Shown here: positions 53,264 through 62,314 of the stretch, in pieces
Position numbering within the stretch: position 1 is the first letter of the stretch
Layout: each line of letters begins with the position of its first letter
Assembly: GCF_039852015.1 (NCBI RefSeq)
Contig: NZ_CP156628.1
Location: 62,001-126,000 of the forward strand
DNA: 64,000 nucleotides
DNA from: Robbsia sp. KACC 23696
GTDB taxonomy: Bacteria > Pseudomonadota > Gammaproteobacteria > Burkholderiales > Burkholderiaceae
Reading direction: 5' to 3'
Position numbers and translations under genes: made by a program
The notes under the pieces: model-generated
The model's input: the letters and a program-made list of their open reading frames with translations, nothing else
What the model was told of the DNA's origin: nothing
Database searches by the model: none

Positions 53264-53452
53264 TGCGATCGTGATTGCCGGAAGGCGCGCGCGGCAGGCA
53301 CAATACGTGTAGCAGATGCACAGATCCAGGCCCTGAAAAGCCGAGCCTCCGGTATGGGTTTCCGATCGCCGGGCATGCGCCGCGCCGTTTTACGTGCGGA
53401 GCTTGCCCGGCGGCGGCGTCCCAGTTCGGCGGGTTGCCGCACGTGGAAGAAT

Positions 53453-54262
53453 ATGATTCGTAGAATTGGCGTTTACGTCGACGCAAGCAATATCGGAATG
53501 AACGGGGGGCATGGCATGCGCTATGACGTCCTGCGCGCCTTGGCCTGTCGCGACGACGGAGAGGCCCAACGGCTGAACGTTTATCTGGCATTCGACGAGC
53601 GCCGCTCCGACACCTATCCCGAATACGGCGCCCGGGCGTTGGCCTATCAGGCCGCCCTTCGGGATCAGGGCTTTCGCGTGACCGTCAAGCCGGTTAAATA
53701 TTACCGTGACGAAGACGGCGTCGAGACGACGAAGTCGAACGCTGATCTGGATATGGCAGTGGACGTATTGACCGAGTCTGAGCGGCTCGATACGGTGCTG
53801 TTGGCCACGGGGGACGGGGATTTCATCCGCGTCGTGCGGGCGCTGCAGAGCAAGGGTTGCCGCGTGGAGGTCCTGGGTTTCGACAATGTGTCGCGGGAAC
53901 TGCGGGACGGTGCGGACCAGTTCATCAATGGTTATCTGGTGCCGAATCTGCTGCCGCTGCGCGACAATCCGACGCCGGGTTCGCGGTGGGGGCAGTATGG
54001 CGCCAAGGTGCGGGGCATCTGCAACCGGTATTCGCCGGAAGACGGCTATGGCTTCATCGCCTACTGGTCGGCCTTGCCCGAGACGCCGATTCTGGCCGCA
54101 ACCGAGACGAAACCGGCGTATTTCAAGCTCTCCAGCCTGATCGACCCGCAGGTGGCCGCGCGGCTGCCGTCCCGGCAGGTCGTGCTCGAATTCGAACTTC
54201 ATCCCCCGGCGCGGCCCGACGGTGCGCCCGAAGCGCGGCGTATTCACGTCATTAGCGCCTGA
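53453..54262 (+). CDS. NYN domain protein (LabA/DUF88-like, PIN-fold RNase)
   Basis: 269 residues from the ATG at 53453 (GGAAGAAT upstream); the frame extends to 53354. The NYN domain has its acidic residues in order: RIGVYVDASNIGMNGG, KSNADLDMAVDVL and VLLATGDGDFIRVVRALQSK, followed by VEVLGFDNVS and DGADQFINGYL. The C-terminal 90 residues are a separate beta-rich module (GICNRYSPEDGYGFIAYW), reminiscent of a cold-shock/OB fold: the YSPEDGYGFI stretch resembles the RNA-binding motif KGFGFI. I infer RNA cleavage or binding. It lies downstream of the LRR gene on the same strand with about 190 bases between. Confidence 0.82.
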   Translation: MIRRIGVYVDASNIGMNGGHGMRYDVLRALACRDDGEAQRLNVYLAFDERRSDTYPEYGARALAYQAALRDQGFRVTVKPVKYYRDEDGVETTKSNADLDMAVDVLTESERLDTVLLATGDGDFIRVVRALQSKGCRVEVLGFDNVSRELRDGADQFINGYLVPNLLPLRDNPTPGSRWGQYGAKVRGICNRYSPEDGYGFIAYWSALPETPILAATETKPAYFKLSSLIDPQVAARLPSRQVVLEFELHPPARPDGAPEARRIHVISA

Positions 54263-54344
54263 CAGCCGCGGCCATGTCATCGGCCGTAACGGGCGGCATC
54301 CTTTACACTATCTGTCGATAACGGTCATACAGAGGATGTATTGC

Positions 54345-55115
54345 ATGAGAGCAGCGAGCCAGTTACAGCAGGATCTGTCTTCGGCACGGAATGACCTCGG
54401 CATGGCTCGCCATCGACGCCGCGCCGATGCATGGCGTCGATGGGGCGCAGTGAGCGTGCTGGCCGGACTCGGCGCTTTGGCGGGCTGTAGCAGCAAGCAG
54501 GACGCGTCCACCGGCAATTTTGCGACTGCGCTGAACCATTACCTCGACGTCGATGGCGACCTCTGCCTGAACGTCGGGCGCTTCCCCGCGGATATCGACG
54601 AAGCGGCGCTGAAGGCGCAGGCGAGTACGCCGGCGGGTCCGGCGGCGCAGATGGCTGCATTGCAGCGCGCTGGCTTGGTCAGCTCGGTGGATGTGCTGAC
54701 GGGTGGCATGGCCTATAGCGACCAACATCTGACGGGCCGCCGCGCGCTCGTACGCCGTTATACGCTGACGACCGCCGGCCGTGATGCGACGCGCAAGATC
54801 GTCGGTGACGAAGTGCAGGCTACCGGCAAACACGAGGTGGAGCGCAGCGACCTGTGCTATGGCAAGATCGAAGTGGACAAGGTCATTGATTGGGATGGCC
54901 CGACCACGGTGGACGGGCGCAAGGAAGCGGTCGTGCATTACACCTATAAGGTGAGTCACGTAGCGGATTGGGCCAAGACGCCGGCGCTGGGTGCGGCATT
55001 CCCCGCCTTGCAAAACACCTTGACTGGTGCCGACGATGCGCGTTTGAGCACGACGATGGTGCTCGGTAAGGACGGATGGGCGGCCAAGGGCGCAAAGGGC
55101 CCGGAAAATCCATGA
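54345..55115 (+). CDS. Hypothetical lipoprotein of unknown function
   Basis: 256 residues from the ATG at 54345; an ATG at 54336 is also possible, and AGAGG lies just upstream. After an unusually long basic n-region (RHRRRADAWRRWG) comes a hydrophobic core VLAGLGALAGCSSKQDA, a standard lipobox with the Cys near residue 46. The mature part has no motif I recognise. It contains mixed alpha/beta sequence and a pair of Cys (GDLCLNVGRF and SDLCYGKIEVD) that could form a disulfide. Related proteins seem to be annotated only as hypothetical lipoproteins in Burkholderia-like genomes, as far as I can recall. Confidence 0.65.
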   Translation: MRAASQLQQDLSSARNDLGMARHRRRADAWRRWGAVSVLAGLGALAGCSSKQDASTGNFATALNHYLDVDGDLCLNVGRFPADIDEAALKAQASTPAGPAAQMAALQRAGLVSSVDVLTGGMAYSDQHLTGRRALVRRYTLTTAGRDATRKIVGDEVQATGKHEVERSDLCYGKIEVDKVIDWDGPTTVDGRKEAVVHYTYKVSHVADWAKTPALGAAFPALQNTLTGADDARLSTTMVLGKDGWAAKGAKGPENP

Positions 55116-55184
55116 AGCAGTGGGCGGCAGGGCCAAGTCGGACCCGTGTGATGGGTTGTCGTCGTCCGGAAGAAGGAGGGCGGT

Positions 55185-56144
55185 GTGGCCGGGCCAGATA
55201 GTTATGAACGTCTGATCGAGGTCATCACGGCGCGGCACGATTCCTTAGGTAGACGGGCGCAGGACATTGCCCGTTTCGTCATCCAGAATCCAAACGACAT
55301 CGCGCTGTCGTCGTCGAAAACCCTCGCCGCAGTGATCGGGGTGCAATCGTCGAACCTCGTACGGTTTGCGCAGGGATTCGGTTATGCCGGCTTCTCCGAG
55401 ATGCAGCGCGTGTTCCAGTCCCGGCTCGTTGCCGAGGCGCCGGGTCAGGCCGAGCGCATGGATGCACTGCGGATGGACATGCGCACAGGCTTGCAGGCCA
55501 TGTCGCCTGCCGACGCGTCACCGCTTGCAGGGACGGGCGATCGCGCCCGACCGACGCGCGTATCGCGCGCCGGACGCCCGCGTGACGCAAACGATGCCGG
55601 CCCGTTGCAGCGCGTGGTACACGACCTTGCCGCGCACGACATGGCAGCGATCCGTGACTTGGCGCAATCGGTTTCGGAAGCCAGTTTGGCGATAGCGGCG
55701 GATACGCTCGCGCAGGCCCGCACGATTTATATCGCGGGACAACTGCGGGCGTTTCCGGTCGCGGCCTATCTGCACTATGCGATGCTGCATTTGCGTAGAC
55801 CGGTGCATCTGGTCAGCGTCGGCGGTGGACTGGCGCCGGAGATTGCCCAACTGAGCGGTCCCGAGGACGTGCTCATCGCGGTCAGTTTCCGATTCTACGC
55901 AAGAGAAGTGGTGGATTTGGTCGAGGAACGTGCGCGCCACAAGGTGCCGGTCATCGCCATCACCGACAGCACATTGTCGCCACTTACGAAGCACGCCGTG
56001 ACCAGTTTGATCGTGCCGGCGGGCGAGCACAACTTTGCGGCATCGCTGGCCGCGCCGATGTGCGCGGCGCAGTCACTGGTGATGGCGATGGCCGCGCGAC
56101 TGTCGCTCGATCTCGACGGCCGGGCCCCGCGTTCGACTCAGTAA
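55185..56144 (+). CDS. MurR/RpiR family transcriptional regulator
   Basis: 319 residues from a GTG behind a strong AAGGAGGG site. The N-terminal RpiR helix-turn-helix is clear: ARFVIQNPNDIALSSSKTLA and VQSSNLVRFAQGFGYAGFSE. A 60-residue Arg/Pro/Asp-rich insertion (about 90-150) links it to a SIS domain (about 165-300): TIYIAGQLRAFPVAAYLHYA, EDVLIAVSFRFYAREVVDL and KVPVIAITDSTLSPLTKHA. SIS domains bind phosphosugars, but regulators of this family control varied catabolic genes. It is convergent with the aldo/keto reductase gene, overlapping it by seven bases at the 3' ends. Confidence 0.88.
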   Translation: MAGPDSYERLIEVITARHDSLGRRAQDIARFVIQNPNDIALSSSKTLAAVIGVQSSNLVRFAQGFGYAGFSEMQRVFQSRLVAEAPGQAERMDALRMDMRTGLQAMSPADASPLAGTGDRARPTRVSRAGRPRDANDAGPLQRVVHDLAAHDMAAIRDLAQSVSEASLAIAADTLAQARTIYIAGQLRAFPVAAYLHYAMLHLRRPVHLVSVGGGLAPEIAQLSGPEDVLIAVSFRFYAREVVDLVEERARHKVPVIAITDSTLSPLTKHAVTSLIVPAGEHNFAASLAAPMCAAQSLVMAMAARLSLDLDGRAPRSTQ

Positions 56145-57085
56145 GCGCTGGCTTTGTCGATCGCGGCGATCTGATCCGGCGTCAGCGTAAGATGCATCGC
56201 GTCGGCGAGCGACTGCAGCTGTGTCAGCGACGTGGCACTGGCGATCGGTGCGGTGATGCTGGGCCGTGCAATCTGCCACGCCAGCGCAACGCTGGACAGC
56301 GGCTTGCCATGCGCGGCGGCGACCTCGTCGAGCGCCTTCAGAATCTTCAGGCCGCGTTCGTTCATATACGTGCCCACTTTGTCCCCGCGCTTGCCGTTTT
56401 TCACGTCGGCCATCGTCCGGTACTTGCCCGTCAAGAAGCCGCTTGCTAGCGCGTAGTAGTTGACCACGCCCAGTTTCAGATCCTTCACCGCCGGTTCGAC
56501 TTCGCGCTCGTAGGCCGCGCGATCGTACAAATTGTATTCCGGTTGCACGACGGTATAGGCCGGCAAGCCATCACGCGCGCTGATGGTCGCCGCTTCGTGC
56601 AAGCGTGCGCCCGAGTAGTTCGATGCACCGATCAGACGCACCTTGCCGGCTTTGATCAAGGTGTCGTAGGCGGCCAGCGTTTCCTCCAACGGCGCGCTGT
56701 CGGGCAAATCGCGATGCGAGAAGTAGAGGTCGACATAATCCGTCTGCAGACGTTGCAGGGAGTCATCGATCGCTTTCAGGATATTGGTGCGCGATAGACC
56801 GGGGCGTTTGTCCGCGATGCCGACCTTCGTCGCCAATACGAATTGCGAACGCTTGCCAGACTTCTTGAACCACTTGCCGAGGATCGTCTCGGACTCGCCG
56901 CCTTCGTTGCCCGGCTTCCACTGCGAATACATATCCGCGGTATCGATGAAGTTGATGCCCGTATCCGCTAGCGCATCCAGAATGGAAAACGACGTCGCTT
57001 CGTCGATCGTCCAGCCGAATACATTCCCGCCGAGGACGATGGAAGAGACCTGGATATCGGATTGCCCCAATGAACGAAGTGCCAT
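56138..57085 (-). CDS. Aldo/keto reductase
   Basis: 315 residues, a complete (beta/alpha)8 NADPH-dependent reductase. It starts MALRSLGQSDIQVSSIVLGG. Catalytic residues follow the family order: Asp-Tyr in IDTADMYSQW, Lys in FVLATKVG, His in YVDLYFSHR. Later, GASNYSGARLHEA and VVQPEYNLYDRAAYEREVEP are typical, and SITAPIASATSLTQL binds the cofactor near the C-terminus. The E-S-E-x-x-L-G-K motif suggests the YghZ/Tas-like or aldo/keto reductase 7/11 branch. The substrate is unknown. The upstream DNA (57086-57242) is AT-rich and holds its promoter. Confidence 0.92.
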   Translation of the reverse strand: MALRSLGQSDIQVSSIVLGGNVFGWTIDEATSFSILDALADTGINFIDTADMYSQWKPGNEGGESETILGKWFKKSGKRSQFVLATKVGIADKRPGLSRTNILKAIDDSLQRLQTDYVDLYFSHRDLPDSAPLEETLAAYDTLIKAGKVRLIGASNYSGARLHEAATISARDGLPAYTVVQPEYNLYDRAAYEREVEPAVKDLKLGVVNYYALASGFLTGKYRTMADVKNGKRGDKVGTYMNERGLKILKALDEVAAAHGKPLSSVALAWQIARPSITAPIASATSLTQLQSLADAMHLTLTPDQIAAIDKASAY

Positions 57086-57298
57086 GTCGCGTATTTCTCC
57101 ATAACGGGTAGAGGGAAAGGTACCGATAGAGAAGCGTAGCAGACAGCGGTATTTTCTGCAGATTCGCGGGGATCTTTCAAATTCACATGTTTTTTGAAAG
57201 CAAGCGTGCGCGTGGCGTGCGTGAAGGCCGATTCGAGTGGCTTTAGGTGGTCTGCATAGATGGCGTTATGTCGCCTTTTCGGTTTATCACCGCTTTTC

Positions 57299-58289
57299 CT
57301 ATTGCATACCGAGGTCGGACGTCGCATTCGTAATCGGCGTCATTTTCCATGACGTAAAGACCGGATAGCCTCCTACCCCGGGCTTGAAGTCCAGGCGATA
57401 GTTGAACCGTGTCAAACGGGCCAGGCAGATGTCTCGTAATGTAGGGGCGTCCAATGACTTGATATCGATGGACTGTATCGCGTCGCGGTCTAGTCCGGCG
57501 AATTTCCCGTCTTCCCCAAAGTCCCTTAACGAGGTCAACAGGCTTTCCTTGAAGGAAGGCGCGCCAATGCCTTACATGGTCGTGCGGTCCGGTGTCATCG
57601 TTACACCGACGGAGATGAGAGAGCTGATTCGATTTGGCGGATGGCGGGAACAGTTGTGATTCGCTGGTTTTTTCTGACCCGATCAGATCAAGATCTTTCC
57701 CTTTTATGATACGAATCTGGCCCAGTTCGATATCGCTTTTCTTCCAGAGCGACGACTCCGATGCCGGCAGCTGTGCCCATTCAGGCGACGGATTCGGAAC
57801 GCCTTTGGCAGGCATCACCATACGTCGTATCTTTTCCTGATGACCGATAGGACAGACGCTATGTTCCAACATGGTCAGTGCGCAAAAGCAGTTCTTGCAG
57901 AACTTCGCGATTTCGCTCTCGACGCGTTCCGGGGTCAGATCGAAAAGCGATACCTGTCTTTCCAGGATTTCCGCGTTGTTGGTAATCGATATCTTGCTCG
58001 TCGATATGGCGTACTGCAAATACGTAAGCATCGAGGTGAGTCGGATGCCGTCCATCGTCACTGGATAGACGAACGCAATATTGGTGCGCAGGCGCACCGT
58101 ACAACGTTCTTCAGGAAAACCCTTTTCGACGGTCATGGCAAAACCGCTGCGCGTCGTATAACTGGCGCGACCCAACTGGTCTATAGCCGTGAGGGTCTCG
58201 CGCTCTATGGGCACACCGGTTTCTTCACCGAATGCCATGGGTAGCAACTCGACAAACTGGCTAAACGTCATGCGGTTGTTTGCTTCCAT
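57299..58289 (-). pseudogene. Decayed copy of the downstream-duplicated CesT/YbjN-like gene (internal deletion)
   Basis: The first 160 residues (from MEANNRMTFSQFVELLPMAF) closely match the intact copy at 58565-60109. After SNQLSHLR the reading frame of the copy is lost. The matching C-terminal part reappears in another frame (APSFKESLLTSLRDFG, then DIKSLDAPTLRDICLARLTR), ending at a TAG at 57299. About 210 residues between these points are missing and the junction has a stop in the C-terminal frame. A run-on reading to 57243 would give a 348-residue protein with an aberrant tail, unlikely to be functional as such, but the N-terminal domain could still be made. Confidence 0.8.
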
Positions 58290-58369
58290 CGCTCGGCCTC
58301 GGGGTTGCCCCAGTTACGCTACTGCACGTACTGGTACCCGCGGTTGTGGTCCCAATGTGCACACGATCC

Positions 58370-58384
58370 GTCGAATCGTTCGAC
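58370..58384. promoter_or_regulatory. Palindromic operator of the decayed copy, with promoter upstream
   Basis: GTCGAATCGTTCGAC is an inverted repeat with six-base arms. On the minus strand it lies just after a -10 box TATAGT (58400-58405) and a -35-like TTTAAC (58424-58429), 18 bases apart. The same layout is kept in the other copy. Confidence 0.6.
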
Positions 58385-58564
58385 GGACTTCTGCGACCGA
58401 CTATATCGAGGACTATGAGACTGGTTAAATCGATCCTGCGAGCTGGCGTTGCAGGATGCGAAGTGGTCTTTTCAACGGACAAGCGACGCGGATTAGGGGA
58501 TTCAGCGAGATCGCGGGAAGGGCATGGCCTTGTCGGCAGCGCTGCTGGTCGCGGTCATGCCGTC

Positions 58565-60109
58565 CTATATCGACGCAAAGTCCCTATCCTCCGCCTGCGC
58601 GGATGGCAGGCCTCCGGTTTCTGTCTGCCCTATCGATTGAGACATGTTGTTGATGGTCGGGGTCGCGTTCCGTGCGGACAGCGCAACCTTGTACGTACGC
58701 GTCGCTATGTCGAGGGCCCAGTGATAATTGAAACGGGTCAGACGTTGCAGGCAGATATCCCGCAATGCCGCTGCGCTGATCGACTTGATATCGATAGACC
58801 GAATTGCGTCGAGGTCCAAGCCGGCGAATTTTCCGTCGACCCCAAAGTCTTGTAGGGTGGTCAACAGACTCTCCCTAAAAGATGGTTCATTCATCCGATG
58901 CATTTTTTGTGGCTTCGACAGCGGGCGCACGCCGATATAGGGGCAGAACGGGACTTTGATGTAGTGGGTCATCGCAGTCACTTTCTCGTCGATGTCCCGG
59001 ACGGCGGCTGCAAATTCTTGCATCGATCGTTTGACTTCGCCGGGCTGCGACGATTGCAGATTCATGGCGCGCCATAACGTCAACGTCGAATCGGTGTCGA
59101 AGGACAATGTCCCGACATACGGCGAACGGTTATACGCGCTGACAAAACTCGTCATCTGCGTAGCGCCCGCCGGATTCATATCGAGCGTTTTTATTCGCGC
59201 GGCAATTGAGACATCGCCATCCCCATCGTTAATGGGATTGGCCAGGAAGTAGAGTTCGGCACCGTTAGACATCCGGTACCAGAAGCCGCGGGTTGCTTCC
59301 ACATCGTAAAAGACCTGCACGTGCGAGATGTTTGCCGGCGTGTCACCCAGGAAATAAGAGGTCTTCCTGAGCAACGTCGTCCAATCCTGTACCGCTTCCA
59401 ACGCCCCGTGGTGATTGTCTGATTGGTGGAGATGCGAGAGCTGATGCGATTTTGCGGACAAGGGAAACAGCATCAGTTCTGCGTTTTCAGCGCGGTTCGC
59501 GAACCCGACCCGGTTGCCGTCGATAGGCTGTGCGGGGCCGTGTGCGGATTCTGGCTTCTGCGTGAGAGACGACGGCATCGACGACAGATTCGCCCAATCG
59601 GGAACCCGGTTCGGCGCGTTTATGGCGGGCATCACCACGCGCCGCATTTTATCCTTGGCACCGACCGGACAGGGGCTGTACTCCAGCATCGTCAATGCGC
59701 AAAAACAGTTCTTGCAGAAGCGTGCGACCTCGGTTTCCACGCGGCTCGGCGTGAGGTCGAAAAGCGATACTTGCCGTTCCAGGACCTGCGCGTCTTTTGC
59801 AATCGATAACTTGCTCGTCGCGATCGCGTATTGAAGATAAGTCAGCATTGGACTTAATTCCATCGCGTCCGTTTTTTGCGGATGCACGAAGGCGATATTG
59901 GCCCGCAGCCGTACGGCGCATCGTTCTTCAGGCAGGCTCTTTTCCACCGTTACGGCGAAGCCGCTGCGGGTCGTGTAGGTGGTGCGCCCCAAGGTGTTGA
60001 TTGCAGATAAGGCGTCTGGCTGTATGGTGAGGACATCCTCTTCGCCGAATGCCATCGGAAGCAGTTCGACAAATTGGCTGAACGTCATGGGATTGTTTGC
60101 TGCTTGCAT
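58565..60109 (-). CDS. Unfamiliar protein with CesT-like N-terminal domain and YbjN-like second domain
   Basis: 514 residues from the ATG at 60109 (AAGG upstream); this start matches the paralogue, so the open frame to 60151 is not used. I recognise no named family. Residues 8-140 follow the order of type III chaperones of the CesT class: FSQFVELLPMAFG helix, strands GFAVTVEK and CAVRLRANIAFV, then helices MLTYLQYAIA and VLERQVSLFDLTPSRVETEV, with a Cys cluster CKNCFC at 132. Residues 265-375 resemble YbjN (AELYFLANPI, SIAARIKTLDMN, QMTSFVSAYNRSPYVGTLSF, then a helix MQEFAAAVRDI). YbjN itself has a chaperone-like fold. The last 100 residues are shared with the decayed copy. I infer a secretion- or effector-binding protein, with low certainty. 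Confidence 0.6.
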   Translation of the reverse strand: MQAANNPMTFSQFVELLPMAFGEEDVLTIQPDALSAINTLGRTTYTTRSGFAVTVEKSLPEERCAVRLRANIAFVHPQKTDAMELSPMLTYLQYAIATSKLSIAKDAQVLERQVSLFDLTPSRVETEVARFCKNCFCALTMLEYSPCPVGAKDKMRRVVMPAINAPNRVPDWANLSSMPSSLTQKPESAHGPAQPIDGNRVGFANRAENAELMLFPLSAKSHQLSHLHQSDNHHGALEAVQDWTTLLRKTSYFLGDTPANISHVQVFYDVEATRGFWYRMSNGAELYFLANPINDGDGDVSIAARIKTLDMNPAGATQMTSFVSAYNRSPYVGTLSFDTDSTLTLWRAMNLQSSQPGEVKRSMQEFAAAVRDIDEKVTAMTHYIKVPFCPYIGVRPLSKPQKMHRMNEPSFRESLLTTLQDFGVDGKFAGLDLDAIRSIDIKSISAAALRDICLQRLTRFNYHWALDIATRTYKVALSARNATPTINNMSQSIGQTETGGLPSAQAEDRDFASI

Positions 60110-60229
60110 CGCTTGGCCTTGGGATTGCCCCAGTTGATTGCGCAATAGCATGCTACGGACGATGCTGTAATGGCATATCCGATGCTGTTCACGCGCTCGA
60201 GTAGGCGTGCGCGCGCGATTGCGCGGTCC

Positions 60230-60244
60230 GTCGAATGATTCGAC
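60230..60244. promoter_or_regulatory. Palindromic operator of the intact copy, with promoter upstream
   Basis: GTCGAATGATTCGAC has seven-base inverted arms. On the minus strand it follows a -10 box TATAGT (60260-60265) and a -35 TTGAGC (60284-60289) with an 18-base spacer, so it overlaps the early transcribed region. A repressor binding here would block transcription. Confidence 0.65.
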
Positions 60245-60337
60245 AGACTTCTGCGGTCAACTATATCGGCCAAGATGAGACTGGCTCAATCGAGCATGCG
60301 AGATGGCGTTAAGGGATGCGAAGCCTTGCTGAAATCT

Positions 60338-61096
60338 TTAACCGCGCACCGTCGCCAATGCTTGCGCGGCGGCTGCCGCAATAAAGCGCGCATCCGACCC
60401 GATGGTCACGAATTGAAATCCCTTGTCGATCATTCGCTTCGCGTAGGCCGCCGTGCCGTTGTGGATTCCCGCCGGCTTGCCGGCGGCGCGTGCCCGCGCC
60501 AGGATATGGTCGATGGCTTCCAGCACCACGGGCGCTTCCTGGTCAAATTTCGGTGACTCGCCCAGCGCGAGGGAAAGATCCGCTGGCCCGATATACACCG
60601 CATCGACGCCATCGACGGCCAGGATGGCATCGACGTTGTCGATGGCCGCCCGCGTTTCGATCATTGCAAACCGGACCAGCGTTTCGTCGGCATGTTGCGC
60701 ATAATCGGCGCCGCCATAAAGCAAACCGCGGATCGGCCCGTAACTCCGATTACCGCGCGGCGGGTAGCGCGTCGCGCGGACAAAGCGTTCGGCCTCGGTC
60801 GCGGTTTCGATCATCGGGCAGATGATGCCGTAGGCCCCGGCGTCCAACACTTTCATCAGCATGCCCTCGTCGAGCCAGCCGGCGCGCACCAGCGGCACGG
60901 CGTCGGTCGTCGAGATTGCCGTCAGCAAGCTCAGCGCGCCTTCATAATCGACCAGCCCGTGCTGCATATCGATCGTGACACTGTCCCAACCCTGGTGCGC
61001 CATCGTTTCGGCGGACAACGAATGCGGAATGGCGAGCCAGCCATTGATGACCGGTTCGCCCGCGGCCCACTTTTGACGAATGCGGTTTGGACGCAT
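60338..61096 (-). CDS. HpcH/HpaI family class II aldolase
   Basis: 252 residues behind a strong AAGGAGACAACATC site. It has the HpaI-type barrel: INGWLAIPHSLSAETMAHQG, GWDSVTIDMQHGLVDYEGAL, VRAGWLDEGMLMKVLDAGA, YGIICPMIETATEAERFV, ETRAAIDNVDAILAVDGVD and AVYIGPADLSLALG. The metal-binding acids (in IETR and PADLS) are kept. Enzymes of this family cleave 4-hydroxy-2-oxo acids, such as 4-hydroxy-2-oxoheptanedioate or 2-keto-3-deoxy sugar acids, to pyruvate and an aldehyde. No other pathway genes are adjacent except the MFS transporter 1.2 kb upstream. A strong inverted repeat lies 104 bases upstream of the start. Confidence 0.9.
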   Translation of the reverse strand: MRPNRIRQKWAAGEPVINGWLAIPHSLSAETMAHQGWDSVTIDMQHGLVDYEGALSLLTAISTTDAVPLVRAGWLDEGMLMKVLDAGAYGIICPMIETATEAERFVRATRYPPRGNRSYGPIRGLLYGGADYAQHADETLVRFAMIETRAAIDNVDAILAVDGVDAVYIGPADLSLALGESPKFDQEAPVVLEAIDHILARARAAGKPAGIHNGTAAYAKRMIDKGFQFVTIGSDARFIAAAAAQALATVRG

Positions 61097-61199
61097 GATG
61101 TTGTCTCCTTGTTATTGATCGATTGCCACAAATGCGACGCACGGGATCCAAGGGGCATCCCGCCTCCGAGGCATCTCCTCAATCGGTGCGCGCGTTGAT

Positions 61200-61245
61200 A
61201 TGCACCATTTTATGCGTTTTATTAAATGTGTTGCAAATGGTGCAT
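61200..61245. repeat. Perfect 11-base inverted repeat, probable operator of the aldolase gene
   Basis: ATGCACCATTT at 61200-61210 is perfectly complementary to AAATGGTGCAT at 61235-61245, with a 24-base AT-rich centre. The half-sites lie about three helical turns apart, as for regulators that loop or bind as tetramers. It sits between the divergent aldolase gene and the FMN riboswitch. Confidence 0.65.
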
Positions 61246-61428
61246 TTGGCTCCGATGGTCACGCATTTCCGGCTATCCGACGGGGCGCGCGTGGCCGCGG
61301 GCGGCCGAATTGGTGGACTAACGCATTTCTGCTGCGATGCATCGATGCAATCGTTATAAGTTGACGAGGCAGGAATACTGCATGCGTAGACAATTCATGC
61401 TACTTTGCGGTTCGCACTTCTCGAAGTG

Positions 61429-61624
<196 letters not shown>

Positions 61625-61763
61625 AAGCGGTTTACGGCGCGCTGGGCCACCTGACGCATGTACGTGCGAGGCGCTTTACCTGCAAGACGTAAGGTCGCCA
61701 GTCAAGGTGTCTGGCGCCGGAACCGGCCGATCGCCCTGTTTCTTAATCGAACAGGAACCGACC

Positions 61764-62309
61764 ATGTCATCAATTTCAGTTTTGTCCGCAGGTGCCCACG
61801 ACACGTCCGGCACCGCGCACCGTCCGCGCTTCGCTTTCGTCCAGGCGAGCTGGCACAAAGCGATCGTCGATCAGGCGCGCATCGGATTTGCCGCGGAGAT
61901 GGCCCAACTCGGCCATGCCGAAGACACGATCGACTACTTTGCCGTACCGGGCGCTTTCGAATTGCCCTTGCACGCGAAGCGCCTGGCGGAAAGCGGGCGC
62001 TACGATGGCATCGTGTGCGCGGCGCTTGTCGTCGACGGCGGCATCTATCGCCATGATTTCGTGGCGGCAGCGGTCGTCGACGGCTTGATGCGCGTGCAAT
62101 TGGACACGAACGTGCCGGTGTTCTCGGTGTCGCTGACGCCGCATCATTTCCACGAAGAAGCGCACACCGAGTATTTCCGGACGCACTTCGTGACGAAGGG
62201 CGCCGAAGCGGCGCATGCCTGCACCGCGACGGTAACGGCGTTGAGCCGCTTGCCCGCGGCCGGGTCGGCCTCTAGCGCACACGCCGCGAACGAGGCCGTT
62301 GCCGCCTGA
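61764..62309 (+). CDS. ribH: 6,7-dimethyl-8-ribityllumazine synthase, RibH2 type
   Basis: 181 residues from the ATG at 61764 (AGGAA upstream). The core matches the RibH2 isoform known from Brucella and rhizobia: RFAFVQASWHKAIVDQARIG, VPGAFELPLHAKRLAESG, CAALVVDGGIYRHDFVAAAV and FSVSLTPHHFHEEAHTEYF. The classical RibH1 motif G-A-V-I-R-G is replaced by A-L-V-V-D-G-G, as in RibH2. The enzyme condenses ribulose phosphate and diaminouracil to lumazine in riboflavin synthesis. Being under the FMN riboswitch and alone, it is likely a second copy beside a housekeeping ribH elsewhere. The C-terminal 25 residues are Ala/Ser-rich. Confidence 0.93.
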   Translation: MSSISVLSAGAHDTSGTAHRPRFAFVQASWHKAIVDQARIGFAAEMAQLGHAEDTIDYFAVPGAFELPLHAKRLAESGRYDGIVCAALVVDGGIYRHDFVAAAVVDGLMRVQLDTNVPVFSVSLTPHHFHEEAHTEYFRTHFVTKGAEAAHACTATVTALSRLPAAGSASSAHAANEAVAA

Positions 62310-62314
62310 CGCGA

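Noticed and set aside
60109-60340. Search for a hrpII box in front of the CesT/YbjN-like gene
   Set aside because: No CGAA-N16-CGAA (minus-strand TTCG-N16-TTCG) is present, so direct HrpB control is not supported there.
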